Shown: positions 1 through 9,454, counted from the first letter of the stretch. The stretch is 64,000 nt of DNA from Bacteroides congonensis (GCF_900130125.1 NZ_FQXY01000011.1:1616748-1680747); one strand, 5' to 3'. The notes: generated by a model from the sequence alone, not told the origin. Made by a program: numbers and translations.

Positions 1-1
1 A

Positions 2-1111
2 GACGTCTTTGATGTCTCCAATCCTTCGGCTGCTTCCCAAAGCATGTATTATCGGTTTATTTACCATGTGACGGCGGAGAATCCGAACTTGCAGATTGTG
101 ATTGTTGCCGGTAATCATGATTCGGCGGCACGTCTGGAAGCTCCCCTGCCTCTATTGCAGGCTATGAGGACAGAGGTCAGAGGAGTGGTGCGCAAACTGG
201 CGGGTGGAGAGATAGATTACGACCATCTGTGTGTGGAACTGAAAAACCGGATGGGGGAAGTTGAATTGCTTTGCATGGCCGTTCCTTTCTTGCGTCAGGG
301 AGATTATCCGGCAGTGCAGACGGAAGGTAACCAGTATGCGGAAGGAGTTCGCGAACTTTATGCGCAACTTCTGCAAAGGTTATGGAAGCGGAGAAAAGCC
401 AATCAGTCGATTCTGGCCATCGGGCATTTGCAGGCTACCGGATCGGAGATTGCAGAGAAAGATTATAGTGAGCGTACGGTCATTGGCGGTTTGGAATGTG
501 TGTCGCCGGATGCCTTTTCCGAGCAGATAGCCTACACGGCGTTGGGGCATATTCATAAAGCCCAGCGGGTATCCGGACGGGAGAATGTACGCTATGCAGG
601 AAGTCCCATTCCGATGTCTTTTGCAGAGAAACATTATCATCATGGAGTGGTGATGGTAACTTTTGATGGTGGTTGTGCGGTAGATATAGAACGGATTGAA
701 TGTCCGAAGTCAGTCCCTTTGGTGAGTGTGCCGAATGGAGAACCTGCATTGCCGGAGGTTGTATTGGATGCTTTGAAAGATTTACCCGTAGCAGAGGAAA
801 TTGCACCCTATTTGGAAGTGAAGGTACTGTTGGAAGAACCGGAGCCCATGCTCCGGCAAGAGATAGAGGAAGCCTTGGCGGATAAAAACTACCGGTTGGC
901 ACGTATTGTTTCCACGTACTACAATGATGCGGGAAAGGTGGAAAAAGAGGAGACGGACTGGAAAGGGGGATTGCAGGAAATGTCTCCTTTACAAATTGCC
1001 CGATCTGCCTTTGAGAAAATTTATCAGGCAGAAATGCCTGAAGAATTGACAGACTTGTTTCAGGAAGCCTATTTGGCTGCTACCCGTAAAGAAGAGGAGG
1101 AAGAAGGATGA
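2..1111 (+). CDS. sbcD: Exonuclease SbcCD subunit D, 5' end cut by window edge
   Basis: Nuclease subunit of the SbcCD (Mre11-Rad50-like) complex, which opens and degrades hairpins and blocked double-strand ends in the cytoplasm. The frame is open from base 2, so the true start lies upstream; the first ATG at 44 is internal. Metallophosphoesterase motifs are visible: GNHDS near visible residue 38, GHLQ and ALGHIHKAQ further on. The N-terminal D-x-H and the GD of the GD(V/N)FD stretch are outside the window or only just entered (it starts at DVFDVSNPS). The last four bases overlap the start of sbcC (ATGA), which implies translational coupling. Identification is secure from motifs plus the sbcC neighbour. 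Confidence 0.95.
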   Translation, partial: DVFDVSNPSAASQSMYYRFIYHVTAENPNLQIVIVAGNHDSAARLEAPLPLLQAMRTEVRGVVRKLAGGEIDYDHLCVELKNRMGEVELLCMAVPFLRQGDYPAVQTEGNQYAEGVRELYAQLLQRLWKRRKANQSILAIGHLQATGSEIAEKDYSERTVIGGLECVSPDAFSEQIAYTALGHIHKAQRVSGRENVRYAGSPIPMSFAEKHYHHGVVMVTFDGGCAVDIERIECPKSVPLVSVPNGEPALPEVVLDALKDLPVAEEIAPYLEVKVLLEEPEPMLRQEIEEALADKNYRLARIVSTYYNDAGKVEKEETDWKGGLQEMSPLQIARSAFEKIYQAEMPEELTDLFQEAYLAATRKEEEEEG

Positions 1112-3975
1112 GAATATTAGCGATACGATTGAAGAATCTGACTTCGATAGAAGGAACTGTCGAAGTGGATTTTACATCCGAACCTTTACATTCAGCAGGT
1201 ATTTTCGCCATTTCGGGACCTACGGGAGCAGGTAAATCTACTTTGTTGGATGCGTTGTGTCTGGCATTATACGATAAAGCGCCCCGTTTTGCCACTTCGG
1301 TGGAAAGTGTAAATCTGACGGATGTGGGAGATAATCAGATTAACCAGTCCGATGTCAGAAACCTGTTGCGTCGCGGAACGAGCGACGGTTATGCGGAAGT
1401 CGATTTCTTAGGAGTAGACGGACGTCGCTATCGTTCCCATTGGTCAGTAAGGCGGACAAGAAATAAAGTGAGCGGCTCTTTGCAATCACAAGTGTTGGAA
1501 GTGAGAGAACTGGATACGGAGAAAGAATTTCAAGGTACTAAAAAAGAACTGTTGGCTCAATTGGTCGATTTGATCGGTTTGACGTATGAACAGTTTACCC
1601 GTACGGTACTGTTGGCTCAAAATGATTTTGCCACCTTTCTGAAATCAAAAGGAGCGGCAAAGGCGGAATTACTTGAAAAACTGACGGGGACAGGCGTGTA
1701 TTCGCGTATCTCACAGGAAATCTTCGTCCGGAACAAAGCTGCACAGGAGGAAGTGGCTCTGATTCATAATAGAATGAGTGTGATTGAACTGATACCGGAA
1801 GAAGAACTGTTGGCTTTGCACGAAGAAAAAGAGTCATTGGTTGAAAAGCGTGCGGCAGGAATTAAATTGCTTGCCGAGCAGAATGCGCAACTGAATATTG
1901 TCCGGTCATTAAAGACGCAGGAAGAACTTCGGAAGAAGAAACAGGAAGAGGAGCAAGGGGAGAATGCAAGGTTGAAAATGTCTTTGGAAAGGCTTGCCTC
2001 ACAAGAAGAAGGACTGGTACGCTTTAAAACTCAATGGGAAGCCATACAGCCGGATTTGAAGAAAGCGCGTCAGTTGGATGTGCAGATACAGTCACAGCAA
2101 GATGGATATACGCAGGCGCAACAGATTTTGCAGGCTGCTTGCGGGCAGGTGGCAGAACAGGAAAAGAAGATGCGGACAGCTACGGAACACCTGCAATTAT
2201 CTTTTCATTCTTTAAATCGCTTGTTGAATCATACAGGGGCGGAAGAATCTCTGCAACTTGAACAGGTGGAGAAAATCTTGCGGCAGGAAGAAGAGATGCT
2301 GAATGCCGGAGTAAAGGTGAATGAAGAACGGCTGGAACGATTGAACTCCTTTGGCTATCCGTCATTGGCTGAAGAACAAGTGAAGTTGCAGAAAGAACGG
2401 ATACGTCAGCAGACCATCCGGCAGTTAATGGAAACACAAACGAAAGCCAAGGTGGAAATCGAAAAGTTAGAGAGAGAGACGGCTGATTGTTTAAAGCAAC
2501 TGGCAGAACAAGAGACTGCACTGAAAACAGTCCAACGGCTTTATGAAAATGCCCGTATGGCGGTAGGAAAAGATGTGAAGGCTCTGCGTCAGCAGTTGCA
2601 GGAAGGTGAAGCCTGTCCGGTTTGTGGTAGTACATCGCATCCTTATCATCAGGAACACGAGGTAATAGACACTCTTTTTCGGAATATAGAGCAGGAATAT
2701 AACACGGCGGTAGCTGCTTGTCAACAGAACAATAACCGTAGTATTGCTCTGCAACGTGATTTGGCACATCAGAAAACGATTGAAAGACAGGTACGTGAAC
2801 AGTTGGCTGCATTACAGAAAGAAGGTCTGGATGTTGGTAACGAAGAACAGATACAACATCGCCTGGAAGAGTTGGCTAAGCTCATTTTAGAGTACCGTAA
2901 TCTTTATGCGGAATGGCAACATAGCGATGAAGAGATTAAGAAAATGCGTGCCCATTGCGAGGCTCTGCGGGAAAATGTCTCCCAATGCCGTTTGGCAATG
3001 CAGAAAGTATCGTCTGCCAAAGAACAACTGGCTATTTTGCAAAATGCAGTCGCGGCCGAACAGAAGCGGTTTGAAGTGATAGAAAAGGCATTGAACACAT
3101 TGCGGAAGGAACGTTCGGTCTTATTGAAAGGCAAGAGTGCGGACGAAGCGGAAGCTGCCGTAGCACGAAGAGAAAAAGAGTTGAATCTTGCTTTGGAACA
3201 AGCGCGCAGAGAAGTAGAGACAGTACAAAATCGTCTTTTCGGGTTACAAGGAGAAATAAAGCAAATAACTTTAGCTATTGGGGAATTACAGGAACAACAG
3301 AAACAGATTGAATTCCCTGAGCAGCTTCCCGAAATAATCAAGAAGCAGCAGGACGAAAATCTGAATACGGAACGAACCCTTTCTATTATTGAAGCCCGCC
3401 TGCTACAACAGATAAAGAATAAGGAAATGGTAGAAAAGATTGCCAAAGAACTGGCTGAAAAACAGACTGTTGCCGAACGCTGGGCGAAACTGAACAAGCT
3501 GATTGGAAGTGCAGACGGGGCGAAATTCAAGGTTATCGCACAAAGTTATACCTTGAATTTACTATTGCTTCATGCCAACAAGCATTTGTCCTATCTCTCC
3601 AAACGCTATAAATTACAGCAAGTTCCCGGCACATTGGCACTTCAGGTCATTGACTGTGATATGTGTGATGAGGTGCGGACTGTATATTCCCTTTCCGGGG
3701 GAGAGTCCTTCCTGATCTCTTTAGCATTGGCATTGGGGCTGTCGTCCTTATCCAGTAATAATCTGAAAGTGGAATCTCTTTTCATTGATGAAGGATTCGG
3801 CTCTTTGGATGCGGAAAGTCTGCGGACAGCTATGGAAGCATTGGAACAACTGCAAATGCAAGGAAGAAAAATCGGAGTGATTTCTCATGTACAGGAAATG
3901 AGTGAACGGATTTCCGTTCAGGTACAGGTACATAAGAAAGTGAATGGAAAAAGTGTGCTTACCGTCGTAGGGTAA
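1108..3975 (+). CDS. sbcC: Exonuclease SbcCD subunit C (Rad50-like ATPase)
   Basis: 955-residue SMC-type ATPase that works with SbcD in processing DNA ends and hairpins. Walker A GPTGAGKST is at residues 37-45. Long Glu/Gln/Lys-rich coiled coils flank a zinc hook, CPVC at 503-506, through which two molecules dimerise. The ABC signature LSGGES starts at 862 and Walker B LFIDEGFGSLD at 891. All catalytic elements are intact and the length is normal for Bacteroidetes SbcC. The start overlaps the sbcD stop by 4 bp. Its 3' end overlaps the convergent phosphoesterase gene by 17 bp, leaving no room for a separate terminator. Confidence 0.96.
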   Translation: MRILAIRLKNLTSIEGTVEVDFTSEPLHSAGIFAISGPTGAGKSTLLDALCLALYDKAPRFATSVESVNLTDVGDNQINQSDVRNLLRRGTSDGYAEVDFLGVDGRRYRSHWSVRRTRNKVSGSLQSQVLEVRELDTEKEFQGTKKELLAQLVDLIGLTYEQFTRTVLLAQNDFATFLKSKGAAKAELLEKLTGTGVYSRISQEIFVRNKAAQEEVALIHNRMSVIELIPEEELLALHEEKESLVEKRAAGIKLLAEQNAQLNIVRSLKTQEELRKKKQEEEQGENARLKMSLERLASQEEGLVRFKTQWEAIQPDLKKARQLDVQIQSQQDGYTQAQQILQAACGQVAEQEKKMRTATEHLQLSFHSLNRLLNHTGAEESLQLEQVEKILRQEEEMLNAGVKVNEERLERLNSFGYPSLAEEQVKLQKERIRQQTIRQLMETQTKAKVEIEKLERETADCLKQLAEQETALKTVQRLYENARMAVGKDVKALRQQLQEGEACPVCGSTSHPYHQEHEVIDTLFRNIEQEYNTAVAACQQNNNRSIALQRDLAHQKTIERQVREQLAALQKEGLDVGNEEQIQHRLEELAKLILEYRNLYAEWQHSDEEIKKMRAHCEALRENVSQCRLAMQKVSSAKEQLAILQNAVAAEQKRFEVIEKALNTLRKERSVLLKGKSADEAEAAVARREKELNLALEQARREVETVQNRLFGLQGEIKQITLAIGELQEQQKQIEFPEQLPEIIKKQQDENLNTERTLSIIEARLLQQIKNKEMVEKIAKELAEKQTVAERWAKLNKLIGSADGAKFKVIAQSYTLNLLLLHANKHLSYLSKRYKLQQVPGTLALQVIDCDMCDEVRTVYSLSGGESFLISLALALGLSSLSSNNLKVESLFIDEGFGSLDAESLRTAMEALEQLQMQGRKIGVISHVQEMSERISVQVQVHKKVNGKSVLTVVG

Positions 3976-5125
3976 GCACCGTTATTTCCGGCCATGCGCC
4001 AAAGCGGAAAGGTAATCCTACATAACCGATGCCGACATTGACATATAAGCCACGTGTGCCTTCCAGATACATTCCACCCCATTCGGGATAGACGTAAACA
4101 GAAGGAGAGTAGCTACCGAATTGAAGCTGCATGGCGTGGGTATGTCCTGCCAACATTAAATCTACGTCCGATTTGGGTAACACTTCCCGCCGCCAGTGCG
4201 TTGGGTTATGGCTTAACAGTATTTGGAACATACCGTCAGTACCGGCTTTTGCCCTGGCGAGATCACCATGTTGGGAGAAAGGCGGTTCACCTTCATTTTC
4301 TACTCCGATAAGGGCAATACTGTCATTTCCCTGAATTAGGATGGAATGTGAGTTATTCAGCAGTTTCCATCCCATAGCTGCCTGCCTTTGCTCTAAATCA
4401 ATCAGATTATCATCTTGCTCCTGCTTGCTTTTCCAACGAAAATAAGGGCCGTAATCGTGGTTTCCCAAGATAGAGTAAACTCCGTCTTTAGCCTTCAATC
4501 GGACAAGGATTTCCTGAAAACCATCCAATTCCTTCGCACGATGATTTACCAAATCTCCGGTGAAGACAATAAGATCGGGCTGTTGGGCGTTTACTTGGTT
4601 CACCATTCTTTCGATGTCAGGTGCATTTCCTATCCAACTACCGATATGTAGGTCTGAAAGTTGTACAATGCGGTATCCGTCAAAAGCTTGGGGAAGGCGA
4701 GGCGAGGAGTAGGTGACTTCTTTGACCTCAAACTGGCTTCGTCCGATGAAAGAACCGTAGAGAATCATAATAATACAGAGGACAGCTAATGTCAATCCTG
4801 TACAGATAAACGGAGTACGTGGTACCCGGAGCCATTTATGAAAAGGAATCCCGATGACAGTGCAGAGAGCCAGTAGTAACTTGGGAGCCGCAAAAAGGAA
4901 GAAGAAGACAGAATACCATCCGATGTCCCTTGTGTGGCTTTCGGAGAAAGGATTATTGGCGAAAAATACCAGATATACCAGTCCCGCGAGGATAAGGGTA
5001 GTCGGTATCCAATAGAGGATTCGTAACCATCGCTTTGTTGTGAGCCGGACGATAAAACGAAGATACAGATAAATATCCGGCAGGATCAGAAACAATAGCA
5101 GGAATATGAATAAACGTTGTAACAT
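3959..5125 (-). CDS. Membrane-anchored calcineurin-like metallophosphoesterase
   Basis: 388 residues. The N-terminal third carries about four hydrophobic segments (roughly 2-25, 37-55, 70-93, 105-124), followed by a calcineurin-type catalytic domain. Metal-ligand motifs are all present: DLHIGSW at 158-164, GDLVNHR from 190, GNHDYG from 221, SHNPTHW from 305 and AGHTHAMQ from 326. The architecture matches YkuE/YaeI-like enzymes, some of which act on phosphorylated lipids such as UDP-diacylglucosamine; the substrate here is unknown. The active site probably faces the membrane surface. It converges on sbcC with a 17-bp overlap. Its start is 35 bp from the stop of the next minus-strand gene, so it may share that transcript. 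Confidence 0.85.
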   Translation of the reverse strand: MLQRLFIFLLLFLILPDIYLYLRFIVRLTTKRWLRILYWIPTTLILAGLVYLVFFANNPFSESHTRDIGWYSVFFFLFAAPKLLLALCTVIGIPFHKWLRVPRTPFICTGLTLAVLCIIMILYGSFIGRSQFEVKEVTYSSPRLPQAFDGYRIVQLSDLHIGSWIGNAPDIERMVNQVNAQQPDLIVFTGDLVNHRAKELDGFQEILVRLKAKDGVYSILGNHDYGPYFRWKSKQEQDDNLIDLEQRQAAMGWKLLNNSHSILIQGNDSIALIGVENEGEPPFSQHGDLARAKAGTDGMFQILLSHNPTHWRREVLPKSDVDLMLAGHTHAMQLQFGSYSPSVYVYPEWGGMYLEGTRGLYVNVGIGYVGLPFRFGAWPEITVLTLRR

Positions 5126-5160
5126 GCTGATTCGGAGTTAATATATTTAGAGTCTCTTTT

Positions 5161-5736
5161 TTATATCAATTCATTTAATTCGCTCAGGTTCTTTTTGATT
5201 TCGTGGATACGGTTAAGGAATTTCTTGCGGTAAATCCATAGGATCAAGCCAAGTCCGCCACCCCATAACAGGAAGAAAAAGAGTATCATACCTATTCCAT
5301 ATTGCCATACTTGCCAATAAATGAATGAAAGTACTGCCAATATCAGAAGAAAGATAATGGCAAACAATCGTTCTCTGATAGTCCACCGATGGATACGGTT
5401 GACACGACCAATCACCTCCACAAGCGGCATTTCGTCTATTTGAGTCCGTTGGAGAAAACGCGTGGTGACAATGTCCCAGCAAAGTGCCGGAATCCAGGCA
5501 AGAAGAATGATGATATAGATTGGATTTAAACGGTTGTGCAACAATACTTCCGCTAAAAACAATATTAATACCGGCAGAGAAATCAGGATCAGCTTGATAT
5601 TCAGGTTGGCAATGGCATGGATACCTTTGTCGGCATGTCCTATCAGCTTCGAAAGTTCTTCTTCCTTGATAAGCTCCTTGTCTTTCAAGTGCTCATCGAG
5701 GGCATTCCAGGATTTTTTCAGTTCTTCCAGTTCCAT
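5161..5736 (-). CDS. Small multi-pass membrane protein partner of ECF sigma factor
   Basis: 191 residues. A charged N-terminal stretch with a W-x-L segment (LKKSWNALDEHLKDKE) is followed by about four transmembrane segments (around 50-65, 73-90, 123-140, 146-165) and a basic C-terminal tail. The gene starts 5 bp after the sigma gene stop, so the pair is one operon. Position and topology suggest a membrane anti-sigma factor with a cytoplasmic N-terminus binding the sigma. However, no zinc-binding anti-sigma (HxxxCxxC) motif and no FecR-type domain is visible, so the role is inferred from context only. Confidence 0.6.
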   Translation of the reverse strand: MELEELKKSWNALDEHLKDKELIKEEELSKLIGHADKGIHAIANLNIKLILISLPVLILFLAEVLLHNRLNPIYIIILLAWIPALCWDIVTTRFLQRTQIDEMPLVEVIGRVNRIHRWTIRERLFAIIFLLILAVLSFIYWQVWQYGIGMILFFFLLWGGGLGLILWIYRKKFLNRIHEIKKNLSELNELI

Positions 5737-5741
5737 ATATC

Positions 5742-6254
5742 TTATTCCTCCTTTTTCATTCGTTTAAGTTTGTCTTTGATACGGCTTAGCTTGGTCGCTA
5801 CATTCGTCACGGTCAGCCCGGTGATTTCTGCGATTTCCTCATAACTTTTATCTTCGAGATAAAGCAGGATAATTGATTTGTCGAGTTGCCCCAGTTGGTT
5901 AATCATCCGGTAGAGCTGTTTCAGCATTTCATTGATCGGGTCGTGTGCTTCGCTTGTCCAGTCAATCTCATGGGTAAGGCTGACGATTTCCGGTACATTT
6001 TTCTCTTTACGATAAAAACTGATACAGGTGTTGAGAGCAATACGGTAAATCCATGTAGAAATCTTACACTCCTTTCTGAATTTGGGAAAAGCTTTCCAAA
6101 TATTCAGTATCACGTCCTGATAGAGATCGTTGAGAGGAGCGTTCGGATTGGCATACAGATAGCATACTTTGTAGATAACCCGCTCATATTCGCGGATGAC
6201 CGACAAGAACTCTTGCTCAATGGGGTTATTTGCCTCTGTTGCTCGTTCTCTCAT
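5742..6254 (-). CDS. ECF-type RNA polymerase sigma-70 factor
   Basis: 170-residue extracytoplasmic-function sigma factor. Region 2 spans about residues 20-85, with the core-binding/-10 recognition segment DLYQDVILNIWKAFPKF and the STWIYRIALN motif. Region 4 (about 110-165) has the helix-turn-helix YEEIAEITGLTVTNVATKLSR. No extra C-terminal domain is present. It is directly followed by a four-TM protein that may be its anti-sigma factor. No TAnnTTTG box is obvious upstream, which would fit transcription from its own ECF-type promoter, but I cannot define that site. The regulon is unknown; no SusC/SusD pair is nearby, so this is not a typical glycan-sensing unit. Confidence 0.9.
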   Translation of the reverse strand: MRERATEANNPIEQEFLSVIREYERVIYKVCYLYANPNAPLNDLYQDVILNIWKAFPKFRKECKISTWIYRIALNTCISFYRKEKNVPEIVSLTHEIDWTSEAHDPINEMLKQLYRMINQLGQLDKSIILLYLEDKSYEEIAEITGLTVTNVATKLSRIKDKLKRMKKEE

Positions 6255-6321
6255 GGAGTTTATGATTGCTTTTTTGGTTAGTTAGTCGTGAGAAAAGGAG
6301 GAAAATCACAGTAAACGGAAG

Positions 6322-7233
6322 CTATTGTAAATTGGCTGCCAGGAATTTACGGATTTCTTCCACACTCTTTCCCCGGCGACGGGCATAATCTTCGAGTTGG
6401 TCTTCACCAATCTTGCCGATAGAGAAATATTCGGCTGCCGGGTGAGCGAACATCAGTCCGCAAACGGATGCGTGAGGATACATTGCTCCGTTTTCAGTCA
6501 GCGAAATACCTATCTGTTTCATATCTAAGAGCTCATCCAACAGGAAGTTGACGGATTGATCCGGCAAAGAAGGATAACCGACTGCCGGACGGATTCCCTG
6601 GTATTTCTCAACCAGCAAATCTGCCATACCTAAATTTTCATCCTTGGCATATCCCCATGCTTCTTTTCGTACATACTCATGCATCTTTTCCGTAGCCGCT
6701 TCCGCAAGGCGGTCGGAGAGGGTTTGGACGAGTAAATGCTTATATGGATCCTGCTCATACAGTCCTTCCATATCTGCGTCGATAGAAGAAGCAAAAGCAC
6801 CGATGGTATCTGGGATGCCGGAAGATAACGGACGAATAAAGTCGCTTAAACAAACAAAGGGACTACCGTCCTTTTTAGGCGTTTGTTGGCGAAGCAAGGG
6901 GAAGGTGATGAACCGTCCTTCTTCCTTTTCAATCAACAGGTTATCTCCATCGGAATTTGCCTTGCAGAGTTTGAAGATTGTTTTTACTTCATAGTCACGG
7001 TCGAGCACGTCCAGCATCCGGTTGGCTTCTTTGAATAATTGCATGGCTTCGGCGGCTTTGCTACGCTCTTCTTCGGGGAAGCTGGCCAGCCACATGGCAC
7101 GACAGGAATCACATCCATGAATGTTGGCGATGGCTGCAAAGCGTGGTTGGAATCCCCATGCATGGAAGAAGTAAATCCAGTTGATGTATGGGGTGACGTT
7201 ATGTATTTTGTAAGATATAACAGTACTACTCAT
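6322..7233 (-). CDS. Stand-alone activation domain of B12-dependent methionine synthase
   Basis: 303 residues matching the C-terminal S-adenosylmethionine-binding activation domain of MetH, encoded as a free protein. Recognisable blocks are LSDFIRP (about 131), DRLAEAATEKMHEYVR (about 178), GIRPAVGYPSLPDQS (about 222) and the C-terminal MYPHASVCGLMFAHPAAEYF. In full-length MetH this domain binds SAM and supports reductive reactivation of cob(II)alamin, so here it should act in trans on a shorter MetH encoded elsewhere. It sits 24 bp downstream of pyrC in the same orientation and is probably co-transcribed. No cobalamin riboswitch is seen. Confidence 0.85.
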   Translation of the reverse strand: MSSTVISYKIHNVTPYINWIYFFHAWGFQPRFAAIANIHGCDSCRAMWLASFPEEERSKAAEAMQLFKEANRMLDVLDRDYEVKTIFKLCKANSDGDNLLIEKEEGRFITFPLLRQQTPKKDGSPFVCLSDFIRPLSSGIPDTIGAFASSIDADMEGLYEQDPYKHLLVQTLSDRLAEAATEKMHEYVRKEAWGYAKDENLGMADLLVEKYQGIRPAVGYPSLPDQSVNFLLDELLDMKQIGISLTENGAMYPHASVCGLMFAHPAAEYFSIGKIGEDQLEDYARRRGKSVEEIRKFLAANLQ

Positions 7234-7257
7234 AGGCTATCAGTGACGAATTGTAAT

Positions 7258-8595
7258 TTATCTGAATCTTAACTCTTGTCCGCGATAAGTTTCGTCTATC
7301 TCTCCGTTGTTATATAACAAATGTCCGTTTGCAAATGTTTTCTCCACTTTCCAGTTGAAGGTATGACCTTCCAACGGGCTCCATTTACATTTACTTAAAA
7401 TACAGTCAGTTGTTACTGTCCACTTATTGTCAGGGCGTACCAAAACAAGGTCTGCCTGATAATCTTTACGAATGAATCCGCGATTTTGTATATCGTACAT
7501 TTGTGCAGGTGCGTGAGCCATCTTTTCTACCATTTTTTCAATAGTAAATACCCCCTTGTCAACTAATTCAAGCATACTGACTAATGAGAACTGAATCATC
7601 GGCATACCGGACATGGCTTTCAGAGCTCCTCCCTCTTTCTCACTGAGCAAGTGCGGAGCATGATCTGTTGCAATAGCGTCAATAAGACCGTTATTGACTG
7701 CTTCTTGCAATGCTTTCCGGTCTTCGGCTGTCTTGATGGCAGGGTTACATTTGATACGCGCCCCCAATGTCTGATAATCTTTTTCTGTAAAGAGTAGATG
7801 GGAAACGCAGGCTTCTGCCGTAATCCTCTTTTGTGCCAAAGGAGCGTTGGAGAACAGGCTCAATTCTTTAGCGGTGGAGATATGCATGATATGCAGACGC
7901 GCGTTAGTTTCATGTGCCAGTTTCACAGCTAGTTCGGAAGAACGGTAGCAGGCCTCTTCTGAGCGGAGAAGCGGATGGAGAGCCAACGGTACATCGTCTC
8001 CGTATTCTTTTTTATATTTATCCGTATTTTCTTTGATGATTCCCTGGTCTTCGCAATGGGCGGCGATAAGCAAATCGGTTCCACCGAATATATTACGCAG
8101 GCTGGCCATGCGGTCTACCAACATATTTCCAGTGCTCGAACCCATAAACAATTTCACGCCACAAACGCGGTGCTTGTCCAGTTGCGCAAACTGGGTGTAG
8201 TTATTATTGGTCGCTCCGAAGTAGCAAGAATAGTTGACCGACGACTTCTCGCCCAATAAAGCAAGTTTCTCATTCAGGGCTTCCAAAGTGGTTGTCTGCG
8301 GATTGGTATTCGGCATATCCATGATGGAAGTGACGCCACCGGCTGCTGCGGCATGGCTTTCTGTGGTAATATCTGCTTTATGAGTCAGTCCCGGATCACG
8401 AAAATGTACATGTTCGTCGATGACACCCGGAAGCAGGTAACATCCGGTTGCGTCTATGATTTCATCACAAGGCGCGGTTGCTTTCTCTTCACCTGCCAAT
8501 ATTTCGGCGATTTTTTCGTCTTCGATTACAACCGAACCCAGTACTTTTCTTCCTTCGTTGACAATAACGGCATTTTGAATCAGTGTACGTTTCAT
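7258..8595 (-). CDS. pyrC: Dihydroorotase (class I)
   Basis: 445-residue amidohydrolase closing the ring of N-carbamoyl-aspartate to dihydroorotate in pyrimidine synthesis. The HxH zinc motif is at 62-64 in EHVHFRDPGL, followed by MDMPNTNPQT, the central histidines (AAHCEDQG, LHIMHIST) and ATDHAPHLLSEKEGG, the catalytic-Asp loop. The overall pattern is that of the PyrC/allantoinase group; the RDPGLTHKAD signature favours dihydroorotase. The ATG overlaps the stop of the upstream glycosyltransferase by 4 bp. The PyrC, glycosyltransferase and MetH-activation genes appear to form one transcript. Confidence 0.92.
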   Translation of the reverse strand: MKRTLIQNAVIVNEGRKVLGSVVIEDEKIAEILAGEEKATAPCDEIIDATGCYLLPGVIDEHVHFRDPGLTHKADITTESHAAAAGGVTSIMDMPNTNPQTTTLEALNEKLALLGEKSSVNYSCYFGATNNNYTQFAQLDKHRVCGVKLFMGSSTGNMLVDRMASLRNIFGGTDLLIAAHCEDQGIIKENTDKYKKEYGDDVPLALHPLLRSEEACYRSSELAVKLAHETNARLHIMHISTAKELSLFSNAPLAQKRITAEACVSHLLFTEKDYQTLGARIKCNPAIKTAEDRKALQEAVNNGLIDAIATDHAPHLLSEKEGGALKAMSGMPMIQFSLVSMLELVDKGVFTIEKMVEKMAHAPAQMYDIQNRGFIRKDYQADLVLVRPDNKWTVTTDCILSKCKWSPLEGHTFNWKVEKTFANGHLLYNNGEIDETYRGQELRFR

Positions 8596-9335
8596 TTCTT
8601 TTGCGGGAATTTATGGAACCAACTATTTACTTTTAATTTAATCACACCGAATATGGCTTCTCCAAAGATACTGCTATTCATCTTGGATGTACCCAACTCG
8701 CGGTTGATGAAGATAACAGGAACTTCGATGATTTTGAAGCCGCATTTATAAGCGGTGAATTTCATTTCAATCTGAAAAGCGTATCCTTTAAAACGAATAT
8801 GGTCTAAATCAATCGTTTCCAGTACCTGACGATGGTAGCAGACGAATCCGGCAGTCGTGTCGTGTACGGGAATGCCTGTGATGAATCTCACATATTTGGA
8901 TGCGAAATAGGACATCAGTACCCGTCCCATCGGCCAGTTCACTACGTTCACTCCGCTGACATAACGGGAGCCGATAGACACATCTCCGTCTTGTTCCGAG
9001 CAAGCCTGATACAGACGGGGAAGGTCGTTCGGGTTATGGCTGAAGTCGGCATCCATTTCGAAGATATATTTGTAGGTATGCTCCAGTGCCCATTTGAAAC
9101 CGGTGATATAGGCGGTTCCCAGTCCCAGTTTCCCTTTACGTTCAATCATGAAAAGACGTTCGGGAAATTCTTGTTGCAAGGTTTTGACTATATTTGCCGT
9201 TCCGTCCGGGGAACCGTCTTCTATTACCAGAATATGGAATACTTTGGGAAGTCCGAAAACGGCACGGATGATATTTTCTATGTTCTCCCGTTCATTATAG
9301 GTGGGGATAATTACGATGCTATCCGATGTTTGCAT
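8592..9335 (-). CDS. Family 2 glycosyltransferase, polyprenyl-phosphate mannosyltransferase-like
   Basis: 247 residues with a GT2 fold resembling dolichyl-/polyprenyl-phosphate mannose synthase (DPM1). The nucleotide-sugar site shows IPTYNERENI, EDGSPDGTAN and EMDADFSHNP (metal-binding DAD, about 93-98). The acceptor region shows GSRYVSG and a QIEMKF stretch. No C-terminal GtrA or transmembrane domain is present, as in short DPM1 enzymes. It probably loads a sugar from GDP onto a polyprenyl phosphate at the inner membrane for glycoprotein or glycolipid assembly; donor specificity is not shown by the sequence. First gene of the operon with pyrC, with a TACTTTTG box 24 bp upstream. Confidence 0.85.
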   Translation of the reverse strand: MQTSDSIVIIPTYNERENIENIIRAVFGLPKVFHILVIEDGSPDGTANIVKTLQQEFPERLFMIERKGKLGLGTAYITGFKWALEHTYKYIFEMDADFSHNPNDLPRLYQACSEQDGDVSIGSRYVSGVNVVNWPMGRVLMSYFASKYVRFITGIPVHDTTAGFVCYHRQVLETIDLDHIRFKGYAFQIEMKFTAYKCGFKIIEVPVIFINRELGTSKMNSSIFGEAIFGVIKLKVNSWFHKFPQKK

Positions 9336-9358
9336 ATAGATACTATAAAATTTAGAAA

Positions 9359-9366
9359 CAAAAGTA
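9359..9366 (-). promoter_or_regulatory. Bacteroides -7 promoter box (TACTTTTG)
   Basis: Minus-strand TACTTTTG matches TAnnTTTG, 24 bp before the glycosyltransferase ATG at 9335. It is the likely promoter of the glycosyltransferase - pyrC - MetH-activation operon. Confidence 0.6.
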
Positions 9367-9454
9367 GCTCTTTTCCTTTAGTTATAGATGAACTAAGGAA
9401 AATTTAACGTGTGCTATATTTCATTGGGAATCTCCCTTTATAATACTTCCAACC

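Noticed and set aside
2180..2812. 210-codon frame opposite sbcC
   Set aside because: Antisense to the coiled-coil and zinc-hook region; composition shows a shadow frame.
7234..7257. Cobalamin riboswitch upstream of the MetH activation gene
   Set aside because: Only 24 bp separate it from pyrC; no B12-box or room for the aptamer.
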